Of a stretch of 64,000 nt of DNA, positions 1 to 8,631 are shown in pieces. The first letter of the stretch is position 1. Each line of letters starts with the position of its first letter. Made by a program: the position numbers and the translations under genes. The stretch lies in the NCBI RefSeq assembly GCF_040545875.1, contig NZ_JBEPMR010000008.1; one strand, 5' to 3'. The notes beneath the pieces are model-generated. The model did no database searches. It saw only the letters and a program-made list of their open reading frames with translations, and was not told the DNA's origin. Origin of the DNA: Faecalicatena_A orotica (GTDB lineage: Bacteria > Bacillota > Clostridia > Lachnospirales > Lachnospiraceae).

Positions 1-714
1 TGCAGGTGTGTAATCGGCATTTGCATTCTCAACCATGAAGTTCAGTGCATCCACATAAGCCTGATCTGTAATGTTTACATTGCCATCTTTATCAAACACA
101 AGCCCTTCCGCCCCTGCCTGACATGCAAAATCAAGAAATGAACATACTGCATCAGAACCGCTGCCGAAAACTGTTGTTCCAAACATATCATCCGTCTTCA
201 GTTCTTTTGCAAGTGTCTGGTATTCTTCCCATGTCTTAGGAACCTTTTCTTCCGGAATCAGGTCTTTTCTGTAAATCAGCACTTTGGCGTTCACCCACAT
301 CGGATATCCAAGCAGTTTCCCGTCAATCGTTCCGCTCTCCTGCAGTGTCGGAAGGAAATCACTTGTATCCGCATCCGTAACTTCTTCAATTGCCTCTGAA
401 AATGCCGCCAGCCATACAAAATCCATGCATGCTACATCATGTGCTGCCTGTTTTGCCTTAATCTCTGTGGAAAGCTTGTCATACATGCCTGTATAGGCAA
501 CCGCATCCACAACCACTTTACATCCGGTCTCCTCTTCAAAGGATGCCGCCGTCTCATTCGCCAGCGCCTCCGCGGGTGAACCACTTTCTACAAGGACCGT
601 AATACTGTTCGCATCCCCCTTAGACTCCTTTTTGTCTCCGCCTGATCCACATCCTGCAGCCATTGTTCCTGCCATTACTGCCACAAGCATGATACTGAGA
701 ACTTTCTTCTTCAT
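1..714 (-). CDS. Sugar ABC transporter substrate-binding lipoprotein (3' part outside window)
   Basis: An open frame of 238 codons runs from an ATG at 714 to the left window edge without a stop. It begins with a lipoprotein signal peptide: MKKK, a hydrophobic stretch, then the lipobox MAAGC with Cys22, so the mature protein should be anchored outside the membrane. The following sequence (ASFEEETG, MDFVWLAAFSEA, YPMWVNAKVLIYRKDLI, PKTWEEYQTLAKEL) is typical of family 1 extracellular solute-binding proteins (COG1653), which deliver sugars or oligosaccharides to an ABC permease. The permease genes would lie to the left. A strong promoter and two LacI-type operators precede it, so it is probably controlled by the LacI regulator just upstream. 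The substrate cannot be told from the sequence. Confidence 0.9.
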   Translation of the reverse strand, partial: MKKKVLSIMLVAVMAGTMAAGCGSGGDKKESKGDANSITVLVESGSPAEALANETAASFEEETGCKVVVDAVAYTGMYDKLSTEIKAKQAAHDVACMDFVWLAAFSEAIEEVTDADTSDFLPTLQESGTIDGKLLGYPMWVNAKVLIYRKDLIPEEKVPKTWEEYQTLAKELKTDDMFGTTVFGSGSDAVCSFLDFACQAGAEGLVFDKDGNVNITDQAYVDALNFMVENANADYTPA

Positions 715-802
715 CTTTTTCCTCCTTTTACTTTACACATGAGTCAATTTCTATATAATGACCATTTATATGGTTCATCATATTCTTCTTACACCCATAA
801 TG

Positions 803-816
803 TGGAACCCGTTCCA
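803..816. promoter_or_regulatory. LacI-family operator, copy 1
   Basis: TGGAACCCGTTCCA is a 14-bp inverted repeat (TGGAAC, CC, GTTCCA), the usual form of a LacI/GalR-family operator. An identical copy lies 54 bp away. Both are downstream of the predicted start of the binding-protein transcript, so repression would act as a roadblock or loop. Confidence 0.8.
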
Positions 817-856
817 TATTATGTAAAAAATATTGTCTTCTTTCGTTTTCTGACTA

Positions 857-870
857 TGGAACCCGTTCCA
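857..870. promoter_or_regulatory. LacI-family operator, copy 2
   Basis: A second identical TGGAACCCGTTCCA. The 54-bp centre-to-centre distance is close to five helical turns, so two dimers could sit on the same face of the DNA. The likely ligand protein is the LacI-family regulator ending at 1015. Confidence 0.8.
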
Positions 871-911
871 TGTTTATGAAAAAAAATAAGACAACTGCTT
901 TCTATAAATCT

Positions 912-939
912 ATTATATGCCAAACTTTTCATAAGTCAA
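912..939 (-). promoter_or_regulatory. Promoter of the binding-protein operon
   Basis: Read leftward: TTGACT (934-939), 16-bp spacer, TATAAT (912-917). Transcription would start near 905, upstream of both LacI-type operators. Confidence 0.7.
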
Positions 940-1014
940 TACTATTTTTTACTTTACGAAATTTTAAGAACTAATATCCAAAAATAGACTGTCAGTTTTG
1001 TGCATTTTTTACAT

Positions 1015-1998
1015 TTATATTATCGTTGTCTTTCCTTTACGCAATTCGACCTTAAGACTCACCTGCTTGTTTTTATAGACTTTTCCATTTACAAGACTGC
1101 ACACAAGTTTCACAGACTCCTTTGCAAGGTCTTCAATAGGCTGGACTATCGCTGTCAGTGCAGGCTCTACCATCTCCGTAATAAACGTGCCGTCATATGC
1201 CACAAACTTCACGTCTTCCGGAACTCTCTTATGTCTTCTAATTACTTCATTCATGCATTCAATGACAGGCCTGTCCACGCCAAAAACGCCGTCGAACTCA
1301 ATTCCTTTAGCGAATACGTCTTCCACGACTTTCTTATAATACTCTGAATCCAGACGGTTCCTGCCCAGCTCATAATTATAAGTCTGTATGTTATTTTCCT
1401 TCATAATACGTGTAAACTCAAAATGCCGCTCATGATATGGAGATTCCACTGTTACTTTTCCGCAGAAGTGAAGTACATGCTTACAGCCGTTCCTGATCAG
1501 CGTCTCGGCCGCCAGCCTTCCGCCTTCCTTGTGATTCACTGCAATAACAGGAATATCTTCACCTAAATATCTGTCCAGTGCAACAATCGGTTTATGGATT
1601 TTCCGGTACTCTTCCACTGCAAGGGAATGTGCCCCCGTAATGACGCCGTCAACGATATGGCGGTTCAGCATATCCAGATATTCCATCTCGGCATTGAATT
1701 CCTTCTCCGTCGTACAGAGCATCATCTTATAACCGGCTTTATAAAGTTCATATTCCACGTGGTCAACAAATCCTGCAAAGAACGTATTGGAGACATTTGG
1801 CACGAGAACTGCGATGATCCCTGTCCTTTTATGGTACAGGTTCCTGGCAAGTTCGTTCGGCGTATAATCCAATTCTTTCATTGCTGCTTCGATTCTGCTC
1901 CGGGTCTCCTCTGACACATACCCACTGTCATTGAGCATTCTTGACACCGTACCAAGTCCCACATTCGCCCTCTTTGCAACATCTCTCATACTCGCCAT
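1015..1998 (-). CDS. LacI-family transcriptional regulator
   Basis: A 327-residue protein with the full LacI/GalR architecture: an N-terminal helix-turn-helix (MRDVAKRANVGLGTVSRML, about residues 4-25), a hinge helix (YTPNELARNL), and a periplasmic-binding-protein-like sugar-sensing domain (GIIAVLVPNVSNTFFAGFVDHVE onward). The ATG at 1998 is preferred over an upstream in-frame GTG because AGGTGAG lies at the right distance from it. A leftward promoter TTGACT-N16-TAAAAT (2032-2059) precedes it. It sits directly upstream of a sugar-binding lipoprotein gene in the same direction, with two perfect LacI-type operators between, so it very probably represses that operon. The effector sugar is unknown. 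Confidence 0.92.
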   Translation of the reverse strand: MASMRDVAKRANVGLGTVSRMLNDSGYVSEETRSRIEAAMKELDYTPNELARNLYHKRTGIIAVLVPNVSNTFFAGFVDHVEYELYKAGYKMMLCTTEKEFNAEMEYLDMLNRHIVDGVITGAHSLAVEEYRKIHKPIVALDRYLGEDIPVIAVNHKEGGRLAAETLIRNGCKHVLHFCGKVTVESPYHERHFEFTRIMKENNIQTYNYELGRNRLDSEYYKKVVEDVFAKGIEFDGVFGVDRPVIECMNEVIRRHKRVPEDVKFVAYDGTFITEMVEPALTAIVQPIEDLAKESVKLVCSLVNGKVYKNKQVSLKVELRKGKTTII

Positions 1999-2133
1999 AT
2001 ATCTCACCTGCTTCTTTTCTCTCTTACTTACATTTTAGTTGCTTTTAGGTAAAAGTCAATCAGAAAACGTACGCCACTTTTAAGATTGTAAAAAGATTAT
2101 GGAAAACAGTACATCAGGTAAGTCACTATTAGT

Positions 2134-2162
2134 TTGAAATCCTTATACAATATTAATATCAT
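2134..2162 (+). promoter_or_regulatory. Possible promoter of the dapA-like gene
   Basis: TTGAAA, 17-bp spacer, TATCAT, about 80 bp before the ATG at 2245. No lysine riboswitch or T-box fold is apparent in the leader. AAGGAG precedes the start codon. Confidence 0.4.
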
Positions 2163-2244
2163 CAGCAAAAACATTATCCCTTTTTTACAGGGAAGCTTAT
2201 ATGATAATCCTAATTCAAATAAATCTATATAAGGAGAATATATC

Positions 2245-3207
2245 ATGAAAAAATTAATATTTAAAGGTGTGGGTACTGCCCTTATTACCCCTATGAATAA
2301 CGACTTTTCAATCAATTTTTCTGCTTTTGATGATCTGTTAGACATGCAGATCCGTGAAAATGCAGATGCCGTCATCATTGCCGGAACAACCGGAGAGGGT
2401 TCTACACTGACCGATGGCGAACACATAGAGCTCGTACAACATGCAGTCAGGCATGTAAAAGGACGGATCCCCGTGATCGCAGGAGCCGGCAGCAACAACA
2501 CTGCCCATGCAGTCTATCTGTCAAAGGAATGTGAAAAAGCTGGTGCAGATGCACTACTCCATGTTACACCATATTATAACAAGGCTTCCCAGCAGGGATT
2601 ATTTCTTCACTTCTCGGCATGTGCAGAAGCAGTAGAGCTTCCTATCATTCTCTATAACGTTCCGTCCCGCACCGGCGTAAATATTTATCCGACGACTTTC
2701 AAACGGCTCAGTGAAATTGAGAATATCGCGGCAGTGAAAGAAGCAAGCGGCAATTTTTCCCAAATTGCAAAGATCGCGGCGTTGTGCAAGGATGACCTCG
2801 CTATTTATTCCGGAAACGATGACCAGATAACCTCTGCACTGGCCCTTGGAGCAAAAGGTGTGATTTCCGTCCTCTCCAACATTGTTCCGTCAGAGGTGCA
2901 CACCATCTGCGCCTCATACTTTGAAGGTAATACCAGTCAAAGTGACAGCCTGCAGCTGAAATATCTGGAACTGATTGAAGCTTTGTTTTTAGATATCAAT
3001 CCAATCCCTGTCAAACAGGCTATGCGCGCATTAGGCTATCAGGCCGGCCCCTGCAGGCTCCCCCTTTGTGATATGTACCCGGCGATGGCTGAGAAACTAT
3101 ATTCCACACTGCAGAAATATGGCCTGCTGAGCTCCGGGAAACGTATGAATTCCGTTACTATACATACTCCAGAAAATTCGGGTTACATCTTAAAACATAA
3201 TCAATAA
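2245..3207 (+). CDS. dapA: 4-hydroxy-tetrahydrodipicolinate synthase family protein (DapA)
   Basis: A 320-residue TIM-barrel lyase of the DHDPS/NAL superfamily. The Schiff-base lysine is Lys165 (AAVKEASG), the catalytic tyrosine Tyr137 in ILYNVPSRTG, the Thr pair is at 48-49 (AGTTGEG), and Arg142 of the RTG motif, which binds aspartate semialdehyde carboxylate in true DapA, is present. This favours condensation of pyruvate with aspartate semialdehyde (lysine/diaminopimelate pathway) over a sugar-acid aldolase. About 25 extra residues extend the C-terminus. No other lysine-pathway gene is adjacent, so it may be a second, replicon-borne copy. A small unknown protein follows 23 bp downstream, probably co-transcribed. 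Confidence 0.85.
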   Translation: MKKLIFKGVGTALITPMNNDFSINFSAFDDLLDMQIRENADAVIIAGTTGEGSTLTDGEHIELVQHAVRHVKGRIPVIAGAGSNNTAHAVYLSKECEKAGADALLHVTPYYNKASQQGLFLHFSACAEAVELPIILYNVPSRTGVNIYPTTFKRLSEIENIAAVKEASGNFSQIAKIAALCKDDLAIYSGNDDQITSALALGAKGVISVLSNIVPSEVHTICASYFEGNTSQSDSLQLKYLELIEALFLDINPIPVKQAMRALGYQAGPCRLPLCDMYPAMAEKLYSTLQKYGLLSSGKRMNSVTIHTPENSGYILKHNQ

Positions 3208-3230
3208 GCAGTAGAAACAGGAGGTGCCTT

Positions 3231-3494
3231 ATGAAAACTGCATATATTCTATTCAGCAAACAACTGCCGGAAAACCGTAAAGCGGTTCTGGATTTAATCA
3301 AACATTTCTGCCGTGAACATTGTTTAACATACAGAGTCTGTCCGGTTCCTGACTACAGTAGAATTACCATTGACGGATATGATTATAAGATCAGTCTGCT
3401 TGAAATCAACGATGCATCCGAACCCACATACTGGATGATATACTGTTCGCTTATAAATAAAACCTGTCACCTGAAACACCACACGGCGGCATAA
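3231..3494 (+). CDS. Small protein of unknown function (87 aa)
   Basis: Begins with ATG after a strong AGGAGGTG ribosome site, 23 bp after the dapA-like gene, so it is probably translated from the same transcript. It reads as a soluble alpha/beta protein, starting MKTAYILFSKQL and ending in a His/Lys-rich tail. Several scattered cysteines are present, but no CxxC motif, signal peptide or membrane segment. I do not recognise the family. The good ribosome site and operon position are the main evidence that it is real. Confidence 0.6.
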   Translation: MKTAYILFSKQLPENRKAVLDLIKHFCREHCLTYRVCPVPDYSRITIDGYDYKISLLEINDASEPTYWMIYCSLINKTCHLKHHTAA

Positions 3495-3516
3495 AAAATA
3501 TACTTTCATTCAAATT

Positions 3517-4431
3517 TTACAGAGACGAAAAGCCGGATGGGGGCTCTACCTTAATCTTTACGAGATGGCGCGTGGATCTGGACAGAGTATCCATATAATT
3601 CATATTTTTATATCGTCTGATCTGACTTTCCGTAACTCCCATCTCCTGTGCAACCTGGCCGGGGGCTGCATGATACGCAAACATGGCATAAGCACAGGAA
3701 TTGCGAAGTGCCTCGGCACTGTAGGAAGGAATTCCCGCAATCCCTGTGTATTTCTTCATCATACGGCTGATATACATTGTATTCAGTTTATTTCCACGGC
3801 TGTTGTAAAACAGGAATTCATGGCCCTGATGTAAACTTAAATATTTTTCTAGTATTAAATAAACATCTTCTGAAATAAATACAGGTCGCAGACGTTCTGA
3901 TATATTCAGATATACACCATTGTCATATGCAGTGAAATCTTCTGGACGGATTTCTATAATCTCGGTTGATGACAACCCCATGCGGTGGATCAGGGTTATG
4001 ATGCAGTAAGACATATAGTCATCCTCCGCCGCTTCTAATAACTTATCTATGTGCTCAATCGGAATGGATCTTGCATGTTTGCTTATCTTTTCAATCTCTT
4101 TCATATACGGGTTAAAATAGTTCTGGTAAGCGTCAGGAACCTGATAATGTGACCTGTTTTCACATATGAATGATGCAAAAGAATTCAATTCACGCATCTT
4201 TTTCGAAAGCGTGCCCGGCTGGATCAGGCCTTTGCTTATCTTTTCTTTCATCGTCTTGTAGTAGTCTGAGACATCTCTGTCTGTGAGACTAAGAAAATCC
4301 TTTTTATACAGATTCATAATCTCGCAGATATCCCCGTGGTAAGATGCCGCGGTCGTATTATTCTTAAAATGTGCAGTGAAATCTGGCCAGATTAATTGCT
4401 TTATCTGCTCCGATGCATAGATACTGTTCAT
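3517..4431 (-). CDS. Tyrosine-recombinase-fold protein with degenerate active site
   Basis: A 304-residue protein with an N-terminal SAM-like core-binding half (to about residue 115) and a C-terminal half that aligns with phage-integrase/XerD catalytic domains. Box I, normally GLRxSE, reads GLSSTE (Ser154 replaces the first catalytic Arg). Box II, normally HxLRH, reads EALRN (the His is lost at 240, Arg243 kept, Asn244 for the second His). The usual LGH motif reads MGV (Val266). The nucleophile position is retained as Tyr274 (IRRYKN). Cleavage activity is therefore doubtful; it may be a DNA-binding or architectural relative. An AGTATG-TT-CATACT palindrome lies 60 bp upstream. An intact relative is encoded at 23221. 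Confidence 0.75.
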   Translation of the reverse strand: MNSIYASEQIKQLIWPDFTAHFKNNTTAASYHGDICEIMNLYKKDFLSLTDRDVSDYYKTMKEKISKGLIQPGTLSKKMRELNSFASFICENRSHYQVPDAYQNYFNPYMKEIEKISKHARSIPIEHIDKLLEAAEDDYMSYCIITLIHRMGLSSTEIIEIRPEDFTAYDNGVYLNISERLRPVFISEDVYLILEKYLSLHQGHEFLFYNSRGNKLNTMYISRMMKKYTGIAGIPSYSAEALRNSCAYAMFAYHAAPGQVAQEMGVTESQIRRYKNMNYMDTLSRSTRHLVKIKVEPPSGFSSL

Positions 4432-4490
4432 ATTGGCCTCCCCCTGGCTTGTATGTAGTCCGCGAAGCGGAAAGATTTATTAGCGTTATA

Positions 4491-4504
4491 AGTATGTTCA
4501 TACT
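4491..4504. promoter_or_regulatory. Palindrome upstream of the degenerate recombinase
   Basis: AGTATGTTCATACT has 6-bp arms around TT. It lies 60 bp before the recombinase-like start, where an autoregulatory operator could sit. A small TCCGC-GAA-GCGGA hairpin follows at 4459-4471. Confidence 0.35.
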
Positions 4505-4514
4505 ATAACATATT

Positions 4515-4568
4515 AAAAAGAGCCTTGTAAAGAGATACTGCCGAATATCTCTTTACAAGGGCTCTTTT
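4515..4568. terminator. Bidirectional terminator after the tartrate operon
   Basis: A long hairpin: AAAAGAGCC and TTGTAAAGAGATA on the left pair with TATCTCTTTACAA and GGGCTCTTTT on the right, around an 8-nt loop, flanked by A and T runs. It closes the leftward ttd-type operon and insulates the recombinase-like gene. Confidence 0.8.
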
Positions 4569-4593
4569 GGCAAAAATCTGGTTTTAAACCGTT

Positions 4594-5220
4594 TTATTTA
4601 ATAAATCCTACCTGTTTGCATATCTCTTCAATGGCCTTATCTTTCCTCTCATTAAAGATTACCTTATTCTCCTCAAACAGATTACGTCCTTCTGTATCAA
4701 TGGATACGATCAGCGGCCCAAATTCTTTTACACGGCAGTGCCACAATGTCTCCGGCATTCCAAGATCACGCCACTGGGCATCTATGATCTCTTCCACTTC
4801 AGTTGCCGCTACTACTGCATTTCCCGCCGGGAAGACGCAGTGGACTGCCTTATAGTTTTTGCATGCATATTCCGTGTTCGGCCCCATACCGCCTTTTCCA
4901 ATAATTACCTTTACACCTGTCTGTTCCACAAATTCTTTTTCAAACTTTTCCATACGCATGCTTGTAGTCGGTCCTACAGATACCATTTCAAATTTATCAT
5001 CCTCTAAAGGGCGAATGATCGGGCCGGCATGGAAAATAGCGGCATCTCTTACATCAACCGGAAGCTCACGTCCGGCCTCAACAAGCCGTCTGTGTGCCAC
5101 GTCACGGCAGGTTGTCATGCTTCCGTTCAAATAAATAATGTCTCCAATATGTATATCAGACAAGTCTTCAGCGGATATTGGTGTTGTCAGTATTTTCTTT
5201 CCATTCTTCATTTCCAGCAT
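4594..5220 (-). CDS. ttdB: L(+)-tartrate dehydratase/class I fumarase, beta subunit
   Basis: A 208-residue protein matching the C-terminal domain of class I (iron-sulfur) hydro-lyases: GDIIYLNGSMTTCRDVAHRR, VSVGPTTSMRM, VIIGKGGMGPNT, VKEFGPLIVSIDTEG. It pairs with the alpha subunit encoded immediately upstream; their genes overlap as TAATG, so translation is coupled. Together they would dehydrate L-tartrate to oxaloacetate, or interconvert fumarate and malate. The alpha partner resembles TtdA more than a fumarase, and the next gene is a dicarboxylate-type permease, so tartrate is favoured. The beta subunit alone does not distinguish the two substrates. Confidence 0.85.
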   Translation of the reverse strand: MLEMKNGKKILTTPISAEDLSDIHIGDIIYLNGSMTTCRDVAHRRLVEAGRELPVDVRDAAIFHAGPIIRPLEDDKFEMVSVGPTTSMRMEKFEKEFVEQTGVKVIIGKGGMGPNTEYACKNYKAVHCVFPAGNAVVAATEVEEIIDAQWRDLGMPETLWHCRVKEFGPLIVSIDTEGRNLFEENKVIFNERKDKAIEEICKQVGFIK

Positions 5221-6119
5221 TATAAAGTCACCTCCGAATGAGTCGTAATTGTATAGTTAAGATCCTTATCAAAAATGATATGCCCCCGCCTGTGTGACCA
5301 GCATCCAACGTTGACCGCAACACCGATTGTAGATGGATGCCTTGCTGTATTCTCAATATGAACACCCATAACAGAATACTTTCCGCCCATGCCCTGTGGT
5401 CCGAGGCCGATTGAATTAATGCCGTCTTCCAGCAGCCGCTCCATAGATGCCGCGCGCTCATTTTCGTTATGGCTTCCAAGGGGCCTCATCAGGGCTTTCT
5501 TGGAAAGCAGGGCCGCCGTCTCAACGGAAGTCGCCACGCCAACACCCACAAGAAGTGGCGGGCAGGCATTCAATCCATAAGATGTCATTACGTCCATAAC
5601 AAATTTTGTCACACCCTCATATCCGGCCCCCGGCATTAGAACCATAGCCTTTCCCGGGAGTGTACATCCACCGCCTGCCATATATGTATAGATTTCACAC
5701 TGGTCACTGTCTGGTACAATATCCCAGAATACAGTCGGCGTACCCTTCCCGACATTCTTCCCCGTATTGTACTCGTCGAATGTTTCTACACTATTATGAC
5801 GAAGGGGCGCCTCGACCGTGGCTCTTACAACAGCCTCTTTTAACAGCGCTTCCAATTCTCCGATCAGAGGGAATTTTGCACCACATTTTAACCAGAACTG
5901 GAGGACCCCTGTATCCTGACAGCTCGGTCTGTTTAACTCTTTTGCCAGTACCTGATTCCTTTTCATTGTCTCATAGATAACCTTAGAAAGCGGGCCATCC
6001 TCTCTCTCCGCAAGCTCATCCAGCTTAGCAATAATATCATCCGGCAGTACTTTTCCAATATAAGACACAAATCCAGCCATATAATTGGTAAGCTGCTCTA
6101 CCTGTTCTTTCTTATCCAT
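5220..6119 (-). CDS. ttdA: L(+)-tartrate dehydratase, alpha subunit
   Basis: A 299-residue class I Fe-S hydro-lyase alpha subunit. Stretches such as NRPSCQDTGVLQFWLKCG, APLRHNSVETFDEYNTGKN, YMAGGGCTLPGKA, NACPPLLVGVGVATSVETAA and HIENTARHPSTIGVAVNVGCW resemble E. coli TtdA closely from memory. The [4Fe-4S]-ligand cysteines are Cys in SCQDTG, in NACPP and in VGCW. AAGGAGGT precedes the ATG. The product should form an oxygen-sensitive heteromeric enzyme with the overlapping downstream beta subunit. It is the second gene of a leftward operon starting with a transporter and facing a LysR regulator, as in known tartrate loci. A fumarase role is the main alternative. Confidence 0.87.
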   Translation of the reverse strand: MDKKEQVEQLTNYMAGFVSYIGKVLPDDIIAKLDELAEREDGPLSKVIYETMKRNQVLAKELNRPSCQDTGVLQFWLKCGAKFPLIGELEALLKEAVVRATVEAPLRHNSVETFDEYNTGKNVGKGTPTVFWDIVPDSDQCEIYTYMAGGGCTLPGKAMVLMPGAGYEGVTKFVMDVMTSYGLNACPPLLVGVGVATSVETAALLSKKALMRPLGSHNENERAASMERLLEDGINSIGLGPQGMGGKYSVMGVHIENTARHPSTIGVAVNVGCWSHRRGHIIFDKDLNYTITTHSEVTL

Positions 6120-6170
6120 ATCTTTACCTCCTTGTTTTTGTATTCTGTTTTCATATCACGATCTTTTCCC

Positions 6171-7436
6171 TTATGGGAAGAATGGAAACGCAATCGGGAG
6201 AATAACCATGCTTACAATTGTTGCAATAATAATTAACGGGAATCCCGCCTTTACATAATCCATAAATCTGTACCCGCCGACACCTACCACCATCGTATTA
6301 GCCGGCATACCGATTGGTGTTGCATATGCACAGGAACCGCCGATTACGCAAGCCATCAGTACCGCTCTGGGATCTGCTCCCATCCCTTGGGCAATCGAAA
6401 GACAAATAGGAACCATAAGCGCCGTAGTTGCCGTATTGGACATGAAATTTGTCAATAAGCAGCAAAGCAGGAATACGGCTAAAGTCAATATGTATGGCGA
6501 AGGGTTATCTCCCAGTGCGCCGATTACTTTACCGGCAATCAGTCCCCCTGCCCCTGTTTCCTGCAGGGCCGCAGCCAGAGAAAGTGTTCCTCCAAATAAA
6601 AAGATTGTTTTTAGATCTATAGATTTTAATGCATCTTTTTCAGAAATAACACCTGTCAAAATCAATAACAAGGCTCCGATTCCACCGGAAATACAGAGTT
6701 TAATACCTATCTTGTCTTCAAAAATCATAGCCAGCAGTGTAAAAATCAAAATTACCAATGATAACCACTGTTTCCATGCCGGGACCTGGCTGAAATCTCT
6801 TTCTGTATCGTATGTCCCGTCATCCTTTACATCATTATTAGGAAGCAGCTTATAGCCAATGGTTGCATAGAATATAATTCCTACGATTAAAATGGGAAAT
6901 CCAACAATGGCATATTCAAAAAATCCGAATTTCAGACCAATCTCCTGCAGTGCACTCTGCGCAATAAGATTTCCCGGTGCACCGATCAGTGAAAGATTAC
7001 CTCCCATTGCCGCCGCAAATACCAGCGGCATCAGAAGCCGGGATCTTTTATACCCTGATTTCGCAGCAATTCCTATTACAACCGGAATCAGCACGGCAGC
7101 CGTACCTGTATTAGACAAGACACCGCTCATCAGGCCTACGATTACCATGATCGCAACTACAAGCATACGCTCAGTTTTCGCAAACCTCGTTACGATGCTG
7201 CCGATCTTGTTTGCCATGCCTGTCTCGAATAAAGCACCCCCGACAATGAACATTGCAACGAATAAGATGACATTGCTGTCAATAAATCCCGCAAAAGCAG
7301 TCTTAACATCCAGCACCCCTGTTATGACCAGTCCTATACAGACAATCATCGAAGTGACTCCAAGCGGAACCTTCTCAAACACAAACATGACTACCGCAAA
7401 CAGGAGAAAGAGCAGGGTTATTATAGATGGACTCAT
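6171..7436 (-). CDS. Dicarboxylate/tartrate permease (SLC13/DASS-like)
   Basis: A 421-residue integral membrane protein with about twelve hydrophobic segments and two pseudo-repeats, each with a small-residue motif: SNTGTAAVLIPVVIGIA plus GAPGNLIAQ in the first half, and FMSNTATTALMVPICLSIA plus TPIGMPANTMV in the second. These SNT and N-P motifs mark the DASS/CitT-ArsB superfamily of anion transporters. First gene of the operon with the TtdA/TtdB-type dehydratase, it probably imports tartrate, perhaps by exchange with succinate. Ribosome site GGAGGT. The exact substrate and coupling ion are inferred from neighbours. Confidence 0.82.
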   Translation of the reverse strand: MSPSIITLLFLLFAVVMFVFEKVPLGVTSMIVCIGLVITGVLDVKTAFAGFIDSNVILFVAMFIVGGALFETGMANKIGSIVTRFAKTERMLVVAIMVIVGLMSGVLSNTGTAAVLIPVVIGIAAKSGYKRSRLLMPLVFAAAMGGNLSLIGAPGNLIAQSALQEIGLKFGFFEYAIVGFPILIVGIIFYATIGYKLLPNNDVKDDGTYDTERDFSQVPAWKQWLSLVILIFTLLAMIFEDKIGIKLCISGGIGALLLILTGVISEKDALKSIDLKTIFLFGGTLSLAAALQETGAGGLIAGKVIGALGDNPSPYILTLAVFLLCCLLTNFMSNTATTALMVPICLSIAQGMGADPRAVLMACVIGGSCAYATPIGMPANTMVVGVGGYRFMDYVKAGFPLIIIATIVSMVILPIAFPFFP

Positions 7437-7729
7437 TCTTTTACCTCCATTCCTTTTTATAATTGTTTATTACAGACCAGATGATCTTAGTCTTTGGCAA
7501 AATCAAAAGTAACAAGACGGCCGATTCATTACGATTTGCTATGCCTTTATTATATCGGCTGTATTTTTATTTGTACATTTATGAAAACTGATACTACTAT
7601 AAAAAAAAATTAACACAATTTGGAACTTTGAGTATTTTTACCAGAAATATGCTATAATGCAGATTAACAGAAGATGGTTTTTCAGTAAATTTGTTCAAAA
7701 CGACTATCTAAAAAAAGAAAGGGAATGTC
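7437..7729. promoter_or_regulatory. Divergent control region between tartrate operon and lysR
   Basis: No gene fits here. The leftward promoter has TATAAT (7549-7554) without a clear -35 hexamer. The AT-rich stretch 7570-7600 is a plausible place for LysR binding. I could not define an exact operator. Confidence 0.45.
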
Positions 7730-8620
7730 ATGAAAATCATTCAGTTAGAATACTTTTGTGCCGTGAGCCGTTATCACAGCATTACACAGGCGGCCCAGAA
7801 ACTCTATGTAACACAGCCGGCAATATCCAGTGCAATCCGTGAATTGGAAAAGGAATTCTCAATTAGTTTGTTTACCCGTACGAAAAATCACATGACCCTG
7901 ACAAAAGAGGGCGAGGTCTTCTATCAAAAAGCAAGTGAACTGCTCAATACTATAAATCAGACGTCCTCCGAGCTCCTTGACCTTGGCAGGAAGGTTACTC
8001 CGATCCGGATTGGCATTCCGCCGCTCTTAAGTACAATATTCTTCCCGGACATGCTCATCGCATTCCAGAAAGAATATCCTGACATTCCAGTAGAACTGCT
8101 TGAATATGGTTCCATCCGTGCCGCCAGCCTTGTACAGGAAGATATACTGGACCTTGCGCTGGTCAATATGAATTTTTATGAAATAGATAAATTGAATTCC
8201 TATCAGATTCTTTCTGACCAGATTGTATTCTGCGTGTCTTTTGAACACCATCTGGCAAAGGAAAAGGAAGTATCCATCGGGATGGTAAAGGATGAACCAC
8301 TCATCATGTATAACACAGACTCCGTGCAGAACACCACGTTAAACTCACTGTTCGAAAGCATTGGAGTAAAGCCGAATGTAATTCTGCAGGCAAGCCAGCT
8401 GTATACGATTCAGAATTTTATTAAAAACAATCTGGGAGGTGCCTTCCTCTACTCTTCCATTCTGAAAAATATGCCTGATCTGGCCAGTATTCCTGTCTCA
8501 CCGGCAATCAGACAGGAAATTGGGCTTGTATGGAAAAAGGGAAAATATATTAACAGCAGTGTAGAAAAATACATCTCATTTACCAGAAAATATGCGGCTG
8601 ATATGAGATATGTCAAGTAA
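7730..8620 (+). CDS. LysR-family regulator, probably of the tartrate operon
   Basis: A 296-residue LysR-type regulator. The N-terminal winged HTH is MKIIQLEYFCAVSRYHSITQAAQKLYVTQPAISSAIRELE (residues 1-40), followed by a linker helix and a two-lobed effector domain (PIRIGIPPLLS, LALVNMNF, GGAFLYSS). It is transcribed away from the permease-dehydratase operon across a 293-bp intergenic region, the standard arrangement for a LysR activator such as TtdR. An organic acid, possibly tartrate, would be the coinducer. The opposing promoter has TATAAT at 7549-7554 but a poor -35 box, as expected for an activated promoter. Confidence 0.9.
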   Translation: MKIIQLEYFCAVSRYHSITQAAQKLYVTQPAISSAIRELEKEFSISLFTRTKNHMTLTKEGEVFYQKASELLNTINQTSSELLDLGRKVTPIRIGIPPLLSTIFFPDMLIAFQKEYPDIPVELLEYGSIRAASLVQEDILDLALVNMNFYEIDKLNSYQILSDQIVFCVSFEHHLAKEKEVSIGMVKDEPLIMYNTDSVQNTTLNSLFESIGVKPNVILQASQLYTIQNFIKNNLGGAFLYSSILKNMPDLASIPVSPAIRQEIGLVWKKGKYINSSVEKYISFTRKYAADMRYVK

Positions 8621-8631
8621 GTATACTTTTA

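Noticed and set aside
2040..2244. Lysine riboswitch or T-box upstream of the dapA-like gene
   Set aside because: The leader is about 80 nt after the likely promoter, too short, and lacks the conserved cores.
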